A stretch of DNA of 64,000 nucleotides. Source: Bacilli bacterium. Lineage in GTDB: Bacteria; Bacillota_I; Bacilli_A; RF39; UBA660. A program made the translations under genes and the position numbers. Positions 52,839 to 61,230 of this stretch are shown piece after piece. The stretch spans positions 24,534 to 88,533 of the forward strand of contig CAAHEC010000055.1 of assembly GCA_900772415.1 (NCBI GenBank), given 5' to 3'. The notes under the pieces were generated by a model. The model was not told the DNA's origin. It ran no database searches and was given only the letters and a program-made list of their open reading frames with translations. The number at the start of each line of letters is the position of its first letter. Positions within the stretch are counted from its first letter, which is position 1.

Positions 52839-52903
52839 TGTAAAATTAGTTGATAAATATATTACAAAAGGTATATACTATAAATAAGGGGAGTGTGATA
52901 TTA

Positions 52904-53098
52904 ATGATTTATCCTTCTATTGACAAGCTACTTACTAAAGTAGGTTCTAAATATTTGCTTGTTCATATAGCATCAAGAAGAGCTAAAGAAATAGCAGAGA
53001 CTGGACATTTACAAATGCCAGAATCAAAATATAAGTGTGAAAAAAATATTGGAAGAGCATTAGAAGAAGTAATGGAAGACTTAATACAAATAAATTAG
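52904..53098 (+). CDS. rpoZ: RNA polymerase omega subunit
   Basis: 64 residues from the ATG at 52904 with AAGGGGAG upstream; the open frame starts earlier at 52850 without a site. YPSIDKLLTKVGSKYLLVHIASRRAKEI and KNIGRALEEVMEDLI are typical (KYLLVHIASRRAKEI is the core). Small subunit stabilising beta-prime. The usual neighbour gmk is not here. Confidence 0.9.
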   Translation: MIYPSIDKLLTKVGSKYLLVHIASRRAKEIAETGHLQMPESKYKCEKNIGRALEEVMEDLIQIN

Positions 53099-53131
53099 TA
53101 TTATGTTTTTTTTCTTATACGGAGGTTTTTT

Positions 53132-53902
53132 ATGAAAATATTAAAATTTAAAAAACAATCAAAAGATAAGTATAAATTATATTTGGATGATAATAGTGAA
53201 ATAACGTTATATGAAGATGTAATAATTAAAAACAATTTATTAATAACAAAACAAATAGATAAGAAGTTGTTAGATGATTTAGAAAAAGAAAATAATGATA
53301 GAAAAGCTTATATTTTAGCAGTTAATTATATTTCTATTAAAATGAGAAGTATTAAAGAAATAAATGATTATCTTATAAAAAAAGATTTTTGCCATAAAGT
53401 TATAAATGAACAAATAAAAAAATTAATTAAGGATGGATATTTAAATGATGAAAAGTTTGCTGTTTCGTTTATTAATGATAGTATTAATTTAACTAATAAG
53501 GGACCTTTAAAAATTAAAAAAGAATTAATAGGATACGGTGTTAATAAAGAAATTGTAGATGAAAAAATAGACTTAATAGATAGCAATACAGTAAGAAATA
53601 AACTAGAAAAGTTAATAGATAAACAACTACGAATAAAAAAGGGAAGTATGAATGCCGTTAAGTTAAAACTTATTAATTATTTTGTTAACTTGGGTTATTC
53701 TAAATGTATGATAGATGATTTGCTATCTAATAAGGAAATAACCTCAGATAAAACAAGATTAAAAAAGGATTATGAGAAACTATATAATAAATATAAATTT
53801 AAATATGATAAGCAAGAACTTTTATATTTTATATCACAAAAACTATATTCTAAAGGGTATACAGCAAATGATATAAAAGAGATTATATTAGAAGAAAAAT
53901 AA
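53132..53902 (+). CDS. recX: regulatory protein RecX
   Basis: 256 residues. Three-helix tandem repeats: YISIKMRSIKEINDYLIKK, then KLIKDGYLNDEKFAVSFINDS and KGPLKIKKELIGYGV are characteristic motifs. RecX limits RecA filament activity. recA is not adjacent. Confidence 0.88.
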   Translation: MKILKFKKQSKDKYKLYLDDNSEITLYEDVIIKNNLLITKQIDKKLLDDLEKENNDRKAYILAVNYISIKMRSIKEINDYLIKKDFCHKVINEQIKKLIKDGYLNDEKFAVSFINDSINLTNKGPLKIKKELIGYGVNKEIVDEKIDLIDSNTVRNKLEKLIDKQLRIKKGSMNAVKLKLINYFVNLGYSKCMIDDLLSNKEITSDKTRLKKDYEKLYNKYKFKYDKQELLYFISQKLYSKGYTANDIKEIILEEK

Positions 53903-53931
53903 GGACCAAAAAAACGTGTTTTTTGGTCCTT
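53901..53931. terminator. bidirectional terminator between recX and the PrsA-like gene
   Basis: 13-bp stem AAGGACCAAAAAA/TTTTTTGGTCCTT around a CGTG loop, with T/A runs, between convergent genes. Confidence 0.9.
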
Positions 53932-53939
53932 AATTTATA

Positions 53940-55169
53940 TTATTTATTGTTACTTGATGTTGTAGTTGTTGTAGTTGATTCTTTTAAATAGTTATCATAT
54001 TCATTTTTTATGGTTTTATCTTTGATTTTAATGTTATATTTTTCTCTTAGATTAGCCATTGCCTTAGCACTAATTGTAGAATCATTGTTTTTTTTCTCAT
54101 CAATTAATTTTTCTATAATAGTTTCTTTTGATTTTTTATAACTTGGTTTTTTCTTTTCTCCGGTTTTCATAATTATATGATAACCATAAGTTGTTTTAAC
54201 TGGTTCAAGTGTATATTCATTAATATTTAGTTTATATGCTGCCTTTTCAAATTCTTCAACCATATCACCAGTATTAAAGTATCCTAAATCTCCACCATTT
54301 TCTTTAGAACCAGTATCAGTAGAATACTTTTTTGCAAGCTCACTAAAGTCTTCACCTTTTTTTAATTTTTCAATTATTTTTAAAGCCTTTTCTTTAGCTT
54401 CCTTTTCTTTTTCTTCTTTTTCTTTATCTGTAGCATTATCATCATAGTCAAAAGATATTAGTATATGTTTAGCAGAAATATCTCCATGAATATTATTTTC
54501 ATAGTAATCTTTCATCTCTTTTTCGGTTAAATTATCTTTAATATAAGCTTCTGTAACAAGGGTTAATTTACTATTTTTAATTAGTAAGTTTTTTAACTCT
54601 TTGCTACTATTTAAACCATTATATTGTAGAAACTGTGTATAACTATCTCCGTAAGTAGTTTTGTAGTTTTCTATTGTTTTATTCGCAGATTCTTTCATTT
54701 CATCTGTTGTTTTATATTCCTTATTTAAGATATAATCATCTATTAAATTGATTGCAACAGATTGACCACTTTGCTTTTTAAGAGCATCATATAAATCATC
54801 TGCAGTAATTGTTTTTCCATCAACCTTAATTACTATATCGTTTCCTTCTTTAGTTTTAGTATTTTTAGTAGATACTCCTATTAAAATTAGTAGTAATATT
54901 GCAATTATAATAACTCCACCAATTACTACTTGTTCTAATGTAAGATTATTAAACCAAGTTTTAAAATTACTATTTTTCTTTTCTCTTTTTACTTTATAAG
55001 TATCAATTTTTTCTACCTCTTTTTCTCTTTCTTTTAGCACGTTTTGTGCCTTACTTGCTTTTTTAGTCTTAGCTCCATTATTTTTATTTTGAGCTTTTTG
55101 GCTTTTATTATTGTTTTTAACAGTGCTTTTTTTAATTTCTTTTTTTTCTGTTTTCTTTTTTTCAGCCAT
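53940..55169 (-). CDS. PrsA-like parvulin foldase with a cytoplasmic basic extension
   Basis: 409 residues. About 75 Lys/Asn-rich cytoplasmic residues precede a single membrane segment (about 83-103). The extracellular part has a SurA_N-like helical region and a PpiC rotamase domain (SAKHILISF, FSELAKKYSTD, GGDLGYF, TTYGYHIIM). A Thr/Ser-rich C-terminal tail ends the protein. PrsA normally is a lipoprotein; here there is no lipobox and the anchor is a transmembrane helix. Assists folding of exported proteins outside the membrane. AGGAGG precedes the start. Confidence 0.85.
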   Translation of the reverse strand: MAEKKKTEKKEIKKSTVKNNNKSQKAQNKNNGAKTKKASKAQNVLKEREKEVEKIDTYKVKREKKNSNFKTWFNNLTLEQVVIGGVIIIAILLLILIGVSTKNTKTKEGNDIVIKVDGKTITADDLYDALKKQSGQSVAINLIDDYILNKEYKTTDEMKESANKTIENYKTTYGDSYTQFLQYNGLNSSKELKNLLIKNSKLTLVTEAYIKDNLTEKEMKDYYENNIHGDISAKHILISFDYDDNATDKEKEEKEKEAKEKALKIIEKLKKGEDFSELAKKYSTDTGSKENGGDLGYFNTGDMVEEFEKAAYKLNINEYTLEPVKTTYGYHIIMKTGEKKKPSYKKSKETIIEKLIDEKKNNDSTISAKAMANLREKYNIKIKDKTIKNEYDNYLKESTTTTTTSSNNK

Positions 55170-55250
55170 TTTATTTATCCTCCTATCAAATATACTTATA
55201 TATCATAACAAATTATAGTGATTCGTGCAACTTTTTTAATAAACATAATC

Positions 55251-55278
55251 ACACATTTAAGCTAATTACCATAAAATA
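55251..55278 (+). promoter_or_regulatory. sigma-K-like promoter for two small YjcZ-type genes
   Basis: ACA at 55251-55253, 16 bp, then CATAAAATA at 55270-55278, a match to the sigma-K pattern AC...CATAnnnTA. Start codon of the first small gene is 30 bp downstream with AAAGGAGG. Confidence 0.55.
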
Positions 55279-55308
55279 CTTTGAAAAGACAAAAAGGAGG
55301 AATGAATT

Positions 55309-55392
55309 ATGGGAAACAATTATGCATCTGGCGCTGGAATTATATTAGTATTATTCATTTTATTAGTAATCATAATAGGTGCTTACGTTTAA
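55309..55392 (+). CDS. YjcZ family sporulation peptide, 27 residues
   Basis: MGNNYASGAGIILVLFIL followed by LVIIIGAYV: a Gly-rich start and one hydrophobic helix, the layout of YjcZ-type peptides (Pfam YjcZ/Sporulation). AAAGGAGGAATGAATT gives a strong site. These tiny proteins are made in sporulating cells and sit in membranes or the coat. Its sigma-K-like promoter agrees. Confidence 0.75.
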   Translation: MGNNYASGAGIILVLFILLVIIIGAYV

Positions 55393-55414
55393 TATAAAAA
55401 AGGAGGTTTAAACT

Positions 55415-55546
55415 ATGGCATGTTGCGGAACAACAACTACAACTAGCTCTTGTAATCCTTGTGGTGCAAGAAAAGGAAGTGGATTTTTATTAGTAATAGT
55501 ACTTTATATCCTACTTGCTATAATAGTTGGCTCGTTTGTATGCTAA
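55415..55546 (+). CDS. Cys/Thr-rich YjcZ-like membrane peptide, 43 residues
   Basis: Cys- and Thr-rich head (MACCGTTTTTSSCNPCG), then a Lys/Arg pair and a hydrophobic helix (GFLLVIVLYILLAIIVGS) ending in Cys. The hydrophobic part resembles the preceding YjcZ-type gene, 22 nt upstream, with AAAGGAGG. Four head cysteines suggest disulfide cross-linking in the coat. Co-transcribed; terminator follows. Confidence 0.7.
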   Translation: MACCGTTTTTSSCNPCGARKGSGFLLVIVLYILLAIIVGSFVC

Positions 55547-55548
55547 AG

Positions 55549-55574
55549 GAAGCAAAATTTTGCTTCTTTTTTTC
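55549..55574 (+). terminator. terminator of the YjcZ-type pair
   Basis: Self-complementary GAAGCAAAATTTTGCTTC followed by TTTTTTTC. Confidence 0.85.
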
Positions 55575-55636
55575 TTTTATTGTTAAAAATAATAAAATAG
55601 TATAAAATAAAAATATAAGGCATAAAGGTGATTTTA

Positions 55637-57028
55637 ATGTTAACAATTAAGATTAAAAATAAAAAAATAAAGTTATTGAATTGGATAATATTTTTATTTT
55701 TTATAGTTTTGATTTTATATGTAATTTTTTCTTTAATTTTTCTTTTACCCATATTTAAAAAAAGTTATGAAGACAAAATAAAGAAAGAAAACTATTCTAT
55801 AACTTCAAGAACATTATTTTCTAATGAATTATTTAATTGTAATGTTACCCAAGAATTTGAATTGAACTCTAAAAACAAAGAAATTTTAAATTATTTAAAG
55901 GAATTAATGCAAAAAGATGGCTTTAAAATTAAGAAAGGTAATAAATTGATTGCAAGAACGAAAAGTTTAGGTTCTTGTAAAAGCAAAAAAAAAGAATATG
56001 AAAAATTTCATAAAAAAGGATATGTAATTTATAAGTTAAATGGAAATTCTAAAGTAAAAGTAAATTATGGTGATAATTATGAAGATGAATACGTCACTTT
56101 CAAAGTAAATAATAAAGAGGTAAAAGATGTAGTTATAAGTTCTAATTTAAATATTAAAAAGCCTGGTAATTATATCATAGCTTATAAATTAAAACTTTCT
56201 TCTTTTAACTATTATTTGTTTAGGGTTGTAAGTGTTATAGATAATTTAAAACCGACGATTAATCTCTTAGGAGAAGATAAAGTAATTCTCGATTTTAATC
56301 AAGCTTATAAAGAACCGGGCTTTACTGTAACTGATAATTATGATGGCGATATAACAAATAAAGTAATTGTAAAAAATAATGTCAATATTAAAAAACCTGG
56401 TACTTATAAAGTAAGTTATAAGGTAAGTGATTCAAATGGTAATTTTGAAAAAAAAGAAAGAGTAGTAATTGTCAAAGAAAAAACTGATAGTGTAGTAAAA
56501 GAAACTCCTAAAATAGAAGTTATTGATGGAATTACCTATGTTAATGGAATTTTATTAGTTAATAAAACATATCATCTTCCAAGCAATTATGATCCTAAAG
56601 TAAATAAAGAAGCCTTAGAAGCCTTAAAAGAAATGCAGGCCGATTGTCAAGCAATTGGACTTAATATTCCCTTGGTATCTGGATACCGTTCTTTTGAAAC
56701 TCAAAAAAAACTTTATGGTAACTATGTTAAAAGAGATGGAGAAAAAATAGCTAATACATATTCGGCAAAACCTGGCGAGTCTGAGCATCAAACAGGCCTT
56801 TCTTTTGATGTTGGCAAAGTAGATAGCTCTTTTGCTAATACAAAAGAAGCTAAATGGATAGATGAAAATGCTTATTTATATGGTTTTATAGTGAGATATC
56901 CAAAAAATAAAACGAACATTACAGGTTATATATATGAACCTTGGCATATAAGATATTTAGGTAAAAAAACTGCTAAAATGGTATATGAAAGTAAGCTAAC
57001 ATTAGAAGAATACTTGGGAGTAGATTAG
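55637..57028 (+). CDS. VanY-type D-alanyl-D-alanine carboxypeptidase with Ig-like domain
   Basis: 463 residues from the ATG at 55637 (AAAGGTGAT). Membrane anchor (about 13-37), a Lys-rich outer region, an Ig-like DUF5011 domain (VTDNYDGDITNKV, PGTYKVSYKVSDSNG, about 205-285), then the VanY peptidase: SGYRSFETQ, SEHQTGLSFDVG (His and Asp zinc ligands) and EPWHIRYLG (catalytic Glu, third His ligand). Trims peptidoglycan stem peptides outside the membrane. Confidence 0.9.
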   Translation: MLTIKIKNKKIKLLNWIIFLFFIVLILYVIFSLIFLLPIFKKSYEDKIKKENYSITSRTLFSNELFNCNVTQEFELNSKNKEILNYLKELMQKDGFKIKKGNKLIARTKSLGSCKSKKKEYEKFHKKGYVIYKLNGNSKVKVNYGDNYEDEYVTFKVNNKEVKDVVISSNLNIKKPGNYIIAYKLKLSSFNYYLFRVVSVIDNLKPTINLLGEDKVILDFNQAYKEPGFTVTDNYDGDITNKVIVKNNVNIKKPGTYKVSYKVSDSNGNFEKKERVVIVKEKTDSVVKETPKIEVIDGITYVNGILLVNKTYHLPSNYDPKVNKEALEALKEMQADCQAIGLNIPLVSGYRSFETQKKLYGNYVKRDGEKIANTYSAKPGESEHQTGLSFDVGKVDSSFANTKEAKWIDENAYLYGFIVRYPKNKTNITGYIYEPWHIRYLGKKTAKMVYESKLTLEEYLGVD

Positions 57029-57038
57029 TAAAGAATAA

Positions 57039-57076
57039 AAAAGAGATTTAAAAATCTTACGTTTTAATTCTCTTTT
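57039..57076. terminator. possible bidirectional hairpin between vanY-like and HIT genes
   Basis: AAAAGAGA/TCTCTTTT 8-bp stem with a large AT-rich loop that contains a smaller hairpin; convergent genes on both sides. Confidence 0.4.
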
Positions 57077-57462
57077 ATTATTCTATATATATCTTTAGGG
57101 TTACTAATGTTTTCTTTGTATTTAATTAGCTCAATACTTTTTTTGTCAGAGTAACATGGTTTTATATGTAAATGATAATGTTTTACCTCCTGAATACTAC
57201 CATTGTTCTGTTGCAAACAAAATCCATCACAACCTAGTTTTTCCTTTAATAAATCCATTATTTTTTTAGCAGTTTCGTATATGTGAAGTAAAGTATCGCT
57301 TGGTATATCATATATATCTTTATAATGCCTTTTAGGTATGATTAAGGTATGACCATCACTATCTGGATTAATGTCTAAATAAGCAAGACAAATATCATCT
57401 TCATATATCTTCATACTTTGAATATCTCCATTAACTATTTTACAAAATATACAATCTTTCAT
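57064..57462 (-). CDS. HIT family protein (Hint-like nucleotide hydrolase)
   Basis: 132 residues. CIFCKIVNGDI with the zinc Cys pair, LAYLDINPDSDGHTLIIPKRHY, and the HIT motif KHYHLHIKP. Adenosine 5'-monophosphoramidase type hydrolase. Start preceded by AGAGGTGA. Confidence 0.93.
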   Translation of the reverse strand: MKDCIFCKIVNGDIQSMKIYEDDICLAYLDINPDSDGHTLIIPKRHYKDIYDIPSDTLLHIYETAKKIMDLLKEKLGCDGFCLQQNNGSIQEVKHYHLHIKPCYSDKKSIELIKYKENISNPKDIYRIIKEN

Positions 57463-57655
57463 AATTTCACCTCTACTTATATTTTATCATATCTTTTATA
57501 AATATTAAATGTAAATCATATTTTTAGTATAGTTATATCAATAAAAAAATATTGTAAGAAAATTAAGTAAAATATATATAAATACATATTTTTTGTTTGT
57601 ATATATGTAAAAATGTTTAAAAAAGTGATAAAATATAAAGGCAGGAGTTGATTTT

Positions 57656-58426
57656 ATGTTAGAAATAAAAGATTTAACTGTTAAAGTTGAAAATAAGATA
57701 GTATTAAATAAATTTAACTTAACTATAAATGATGGGGAGGTTCATGTTATAATGGGGCCTAATGGAGTTGGTAAATCAACCCTTACTAAGGTTATTATGG
57801 CAGATCCCAATTATACAATAATAAACGGTGATATTTTATATAATAAGAAAAGCATACTTAAACTCAAAACTGATGAAAGAGCGAAATTAGGTATTTTTCT
57901 AGCAATGCAAAATCCCCCTTCTATAGATGGTGTTACTAATTCTGATTTTTTAAGAACGGCTCTTTCTAGTAAGAATAATGAAAACGTTAATTTATATTCT
58001 TTTATAAAAAAAATTGATAAGTCTTTAGAAAACCTAAAAATGCCAAATGAAATGGCTCATAGAAGTGTTAATAAGGGTTTTTCAGGTGGTGAAAGAAAGA
58101 AAAACGAAATACTTCAAATGCTTATGTTAGAACCTAATTTTATAATGCTTGACGAGATAGATTCTGGAGTAGATGTTGATGCTTTAAAAGTAGTTTCAGA
58201 TAACATTAATTGGTATAAAAAAGAACATATAAATTCATCTTATTTAATTATTACGCATTATACCCATTTACTAAAATATATTAAACCAACTTTTGTTCAT
58301 GTTGTAAAAGATGGACGTATTATTAAAACAGGTGATTATAAGTTGGCTTGTGAAATAGAAAATAATGGATTTAACTTTGAAAAAGTAGTGATAGAAGCAT
58401 TTAATGGAAGTGAAGCAAGTGAATAG
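57656..58426 (+). CDS. sufC: Fe-S assembly ATPase SufC
   Basis: 256 residues. Walker A GPNGVGKSTL, Q-loop AMQNPPSIDGVT, FSGGERKKNEILQM signature typical of SufC, Walker B FIMLDEIDSGVD, ITHY. Energises the SufBCD scaffold for iron-sulfur cluster assembly. First gene of the suf operon; overlaps sufD. Confidence 0.96.
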   Translation: MLEIKDLTVKVENKIVLNKFNLTINDGEVHVIMGPNGVGKSTLTKVIMADPNYTIINGDILYNKKSILKLKTDERAKLGIFLAMQNPPSIDGVTNSDFLRTALSSKNNENVNLYSFIKKIDKSLENLKMPNEMAHRSVNKGFSGGERKKNEILQMLMLEPNFIMLDEIDSGVDVDALKVVSDNINWYKKEHINSSYLIITHYTHLLKYIKPTFVHVVKDGRIIKTGDYKLACEIENNGFNFEKVVIEAFNGSEASE

Positions 58427-59144
58427 GATAGTAGTAGGAAGCGGTAGTAATATAGAAAAAAAGCAAGGAAATAAAATAATAATTAATTTATCTAGTGATG
58501 TTAACTTATTAATAAATGATGCTTTTTATGCTGAATATGAAATAAACGTGTATAATGCTAATTCGAATATACTCATATTAAAAGATGCTAAAGATGATAG
58601 TAAATACATTATAAATGTAAATAAAGGTAGTGTTTCATTCAATAACTTTTCTTTCTCTTCAAAAGATACATATATATTAGCAAATTTAAATTCAGAACAT
58701 TCACGTATTGATATTTATAATTCTACTATTGCTTTTAATAAAGTTAAATATGATATTTTAGTTAATCATAATAATAGTAAAACAATAAGTAATGTTTATA
58801 ATAACGGAATAACAAAGGGAAATGGTACAATAATATACAATGTAACTAGTTATGCTCCTTCTAATATAAAGGAAGGTGTTATTAATCAGGATAGTAAAAT
58901 ATATACTTTAAATGAGATAAATGAAAATAGAATTAATCCTATTTTATTAATAGATTCGTTTGATGTGGAGGCTCGCCATGCTGCATTTATTGGTAATTAT
59001 AAAGAAGATGCTTTGTTTTATTTGATGAGTCGTGGCCTTAATAGAAATGAAGCTTCAAATCTTTTGATAAATGGTTCTTTAATAGGAATACTTGATATAT
59101 GTTTTGATGAAAAAGAGAAACTAAAGAAAAAACTAAATAATTGA
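58419..59144 (+). CDS. sufD: shortened SufD-like scaffold subunit
   Basis: 241 residues from GTG at 58419 (GGAAG upstream); an ATG at 58404 is the alternative, overlapping sufC further. Beta-rich central region and the C-terminal SufD signature: DVEARHAAFIGNYKEDALFYLMSRGLN (read as VEARHAAFIG and ALFYLMSRGL). SufD is usually about 400-450 residues; the N-terminal helical region is missing. The conserved His in the cluster-assembly site (RHAAF) remains. Confidence 0.85.
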   Translation: MNRIVVGSGSNIEKKQGNKIIINLSSDVNLLINDAFYAEYEINVYNANSNILILKDAKDDSKYIINVNKGSVSFNNFSFSSKDTYILANLNSEHSRIDIYNSTIAFNKVKYDILVNHNNSKTISNVYNNGITKGNGTIIYNVTSYAPSNIKEGVINQDSKIYTLNEINENRINPILLIDSFDVEARHAAFIGNYKEDALFYLMSRGLNRNEASNLLINGSLIGILDICFDEKEKLKKKLNN

Positions 59145-59160
59145 TATGGAGGTGATTGAT

Positions 59161-60357
59161 ATGGATTATAAAAAAGATTTTCCGATTTTAAATACTGGTA
59201 TCATTTATTTTGATAATGCTGCAACTACTTTAAAACCACAAAGTGTAATAGATGAGGTAAATAGCTATTATACAAATTATAGTGCCAACGCACATCGCGG
59301 TGATTATAAAATAAGTCAAATAGTAGATGATAAGCTTAATTTAGCAAGACAAAAAGTTAAAGAGTTTATAAATGCAGATGAAAAAGAAGAAATAGTATTT
59401 ACATCAGGTGCAACTGAAAGTTTAAATGTTATAATAAAGGGTTTTTTAAAGAATTACTTAAAAGCGCAAGATGAGATATTAACTACAAAGGCAGAACATG
59501 CATCTTTAGTTTTACCGCTTTTTAGTATTGTTAAACAAAATGGTGCGGTAATTAAATACATAGATTTAGATGCTAATTTAAAAGTTACCTTAGACAATAT
59601 AAAAAAAGGAATTACTAAAAAAACTAAGGCTATCGTAATATCTCATGTAACAAATGTTTTGGGCGATATAAGGCCAATTAAGGAAATATGCAAATATGCA
59701 CATAAATTAGGCATAATCGTAGTAGTAGATGGATCTCAAAGTGTACCACACGAAAAAGTAGATGTTAAAGATTTAGATGTAGACTTTTTAGCATTTTCAG
59801 CGCATAAAATGCTAGGTCCGACGGGTGTAGGTGTTTTGTATGGTAAGGAAAAATTTTTAAAACAAGTAATGCCTTTAATAGAAGGGGGAGGAATGAATGC
59901 GTTTTTTGATAGTTTGGGTAATGTTGAATATAAAGAATTACCAGAAAAACTAGAAGCTGGAACGCAAAATTTATCAGGTATTTTGGGTTTTTCTAAGGCG
60001 ATAGATTATATTAATAGTATAGGTATTGATAATATAAAAAAACGAGAAATAGAATTAAAAAAGTATATGGTAGATAAGTTATCTAACTTAAAAAACGTAA
60101 TTATATATAATAAAGATGTAGAAAATGGAATTGTGACATTTAACGTAAAAGACGTTTTTGCTCAGGATGTAGCAGCTTATTTAGATAAAAATAATATTTG
60201 TGTTAGAGTTGGAAATCATTGTGCCAAAATATTGTCTGAGGTTCTAGGAGTTAAAAATACTTGTAGAATAAGTCTATATTTTTATAACACTAAAGAGGAA
60301 ATAGATAAGTTAGTAGAGTTATTAGATAACGATAATATATTATACGAATCATTATAG
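59161..60357 (+). CDS. sufS: cysteine desulfurase SufS
   Basis: 398 residues from the ATG at 59161; GGAGGTGAT precedes it, and an earlier in-frame ATG at 59146 overlaps the site. YFDNAATTLKP, TSGATESLN, KAEHASLVLP, VVDGSQSVPHEKVD, PLP lysine in SAHKMLGPTG, and catalytic Cys in RVGNHCAKI. Supplies persulfide to SufU. Confidence 0.96.
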   Translation: MDYKKDFPILNTGIIYFDNAATTLKPQSVIDEVNSYYTNYSANAHRGDYKISQIVDDKLNLARQKVKEFINADEKEEIVFTSGATESLNVIIKGFLKNYLKAQDEILTTKAEHASLVLPLFSIVKQNGAVIKYIDLDANLKVTLDNIKKGITKKTKAIVISHVTNVLGDIRPIKEICKYAHKLGIIVVVDGSQSVPHEKVDVKDLDVDFLAFSAHKMLGPTGVGVLYGKEKFLKQVMPLIEGGGMNAFFDSLGNVEYKELPEKLEAGTQNLSGILGFSKAIDYINSIGIDNIKKREIELKKYMVDKLSNLKNVIIYNKDVENGIVTFNVKDVFAQDVAAYLDKNNICVRVGNHCAKILSEVLGVKNTCRISLYFYNTKEEIDKLVELLDNDNILYESL

Positions 60358-60368
60358 GAGAATGCATT

Positions 60369-60797
60369 ATGGATGAACATTTAAAAAGAAGTATCATGAT
60401 AGAACATTATCAGCATCCTTTAAATAAAGGATTAGATAATACGGATGATTATATCAAAGTTAATATGAATAGTAAAACTTGCATTGATAATTTAGATTTT
60501 GCTTGTAAATTTAAAGATGATGTCATAGAAGACATTAAGTTTGATGGTGAAGCTTGTGCTATATCAACATCCGCGGCATCCATCATGAGTGAACTTCTAA
60601 AGGGTAAGACAAAAAAAGAAGCTCTTAAGATAATAGAAAATTATGAAAACATGATAGATGAAAAAGAATATGACAAAAATATTTTGAACGAGGCCAATTG
60701 TTATGACGAAATATATAAACAACCAAACAGAAAAAAGTGTGCTTTGTTACCATATTATGGTATAAAAAAAATAATAGAAGAAGATAAGGAGAAATAA
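60369..60797 (+). CDS. sufU: sulfur-transfer protein SufU
   Basis: 142 residues. SKTCID, GEACAISTSAASIMSE and KKCALLPYYG carry the three cysteines of the zinc-bound SufU site. It takes sulfur from SufS and passes it to SufB. The usual NPxCGD is altered to SKTCID, keeping the Cys-x-Asp ligands. Confidence 0.93.
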   Translation: MDEHLKRSIMIEHYQHPLNKGLDNTDDYIKVNMNSKTCIDNLDFACKFKDDVIEDIKFDGEACAISTSAASIMSELLKGKTKKEALKIIENYENMIDEKEYDKNILNEANCYDEIYKQPNRKKCALLPYYGIKKIIEEDKEK

Positions 60798-60801
60798 TCG
60801 A

Positions 60802-61209
60802 ATGAAAAAAGAATTATTTGATACTAGAAAGTTATTCTTTGCAAGTTTATCTAAGTTAACGGAACACGATCTATTAAGTAATAAACTTCCAAATTATAAA
60901 CTAAGATGTACTCATCAGGGCTATATAGTTGGAGAATTATACAGTTTAGACGATGATATACTTAATTTTTTAGATGTAATAGAAGATGATTCTTATTCTT
61001 ATTTATATTTTAAAACGGTAAGCGATGCTATGGAAACTTTAAATGATGACAGTTTATTTGTAATTAATGCTAATCCTTTAACCGATATTGGTATAAAAAA
61101 TAAGTTTATAACTAAAGATGACTTAAAAAATGAGCTTACAAAAACAGGATTATATTTTAATTTTATGGATGATTGCTTAGTTGATAATGTAAAAAAAATA
61201 AGAAGGTAA
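60802..61209 (+). CDS. uncharacterised protein inserted in the suf operon
   Basis: 135 residues, AAGGAG upstream, 4 nt after sufU and 21 nt before sufB. Asp/Leu-rich, mixed alpha/beta, three cysteines not in a known motif. I recognise no family. Its place between SufU and SufB suggests a role in cluster assembly, or a fragment of the missing SufD N-terminal part; neither is shown by sequence. Confidence 0.65.
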   Translation: MKKELFDTRKLFFASLSKLTEHDLLSNKLPNYKLRCTHQGYIVGELYSLDDDILNFLDVIEDDSYSYLYFKTVSDAMETLNDDSLFVINANPLTDIGIKNKFITKDDLKNELTKTGLYFNFMDDCLVDNVKKIRR

Positions 61210-61230
61210 TATGAAAGGTCGGTAAAAAAG

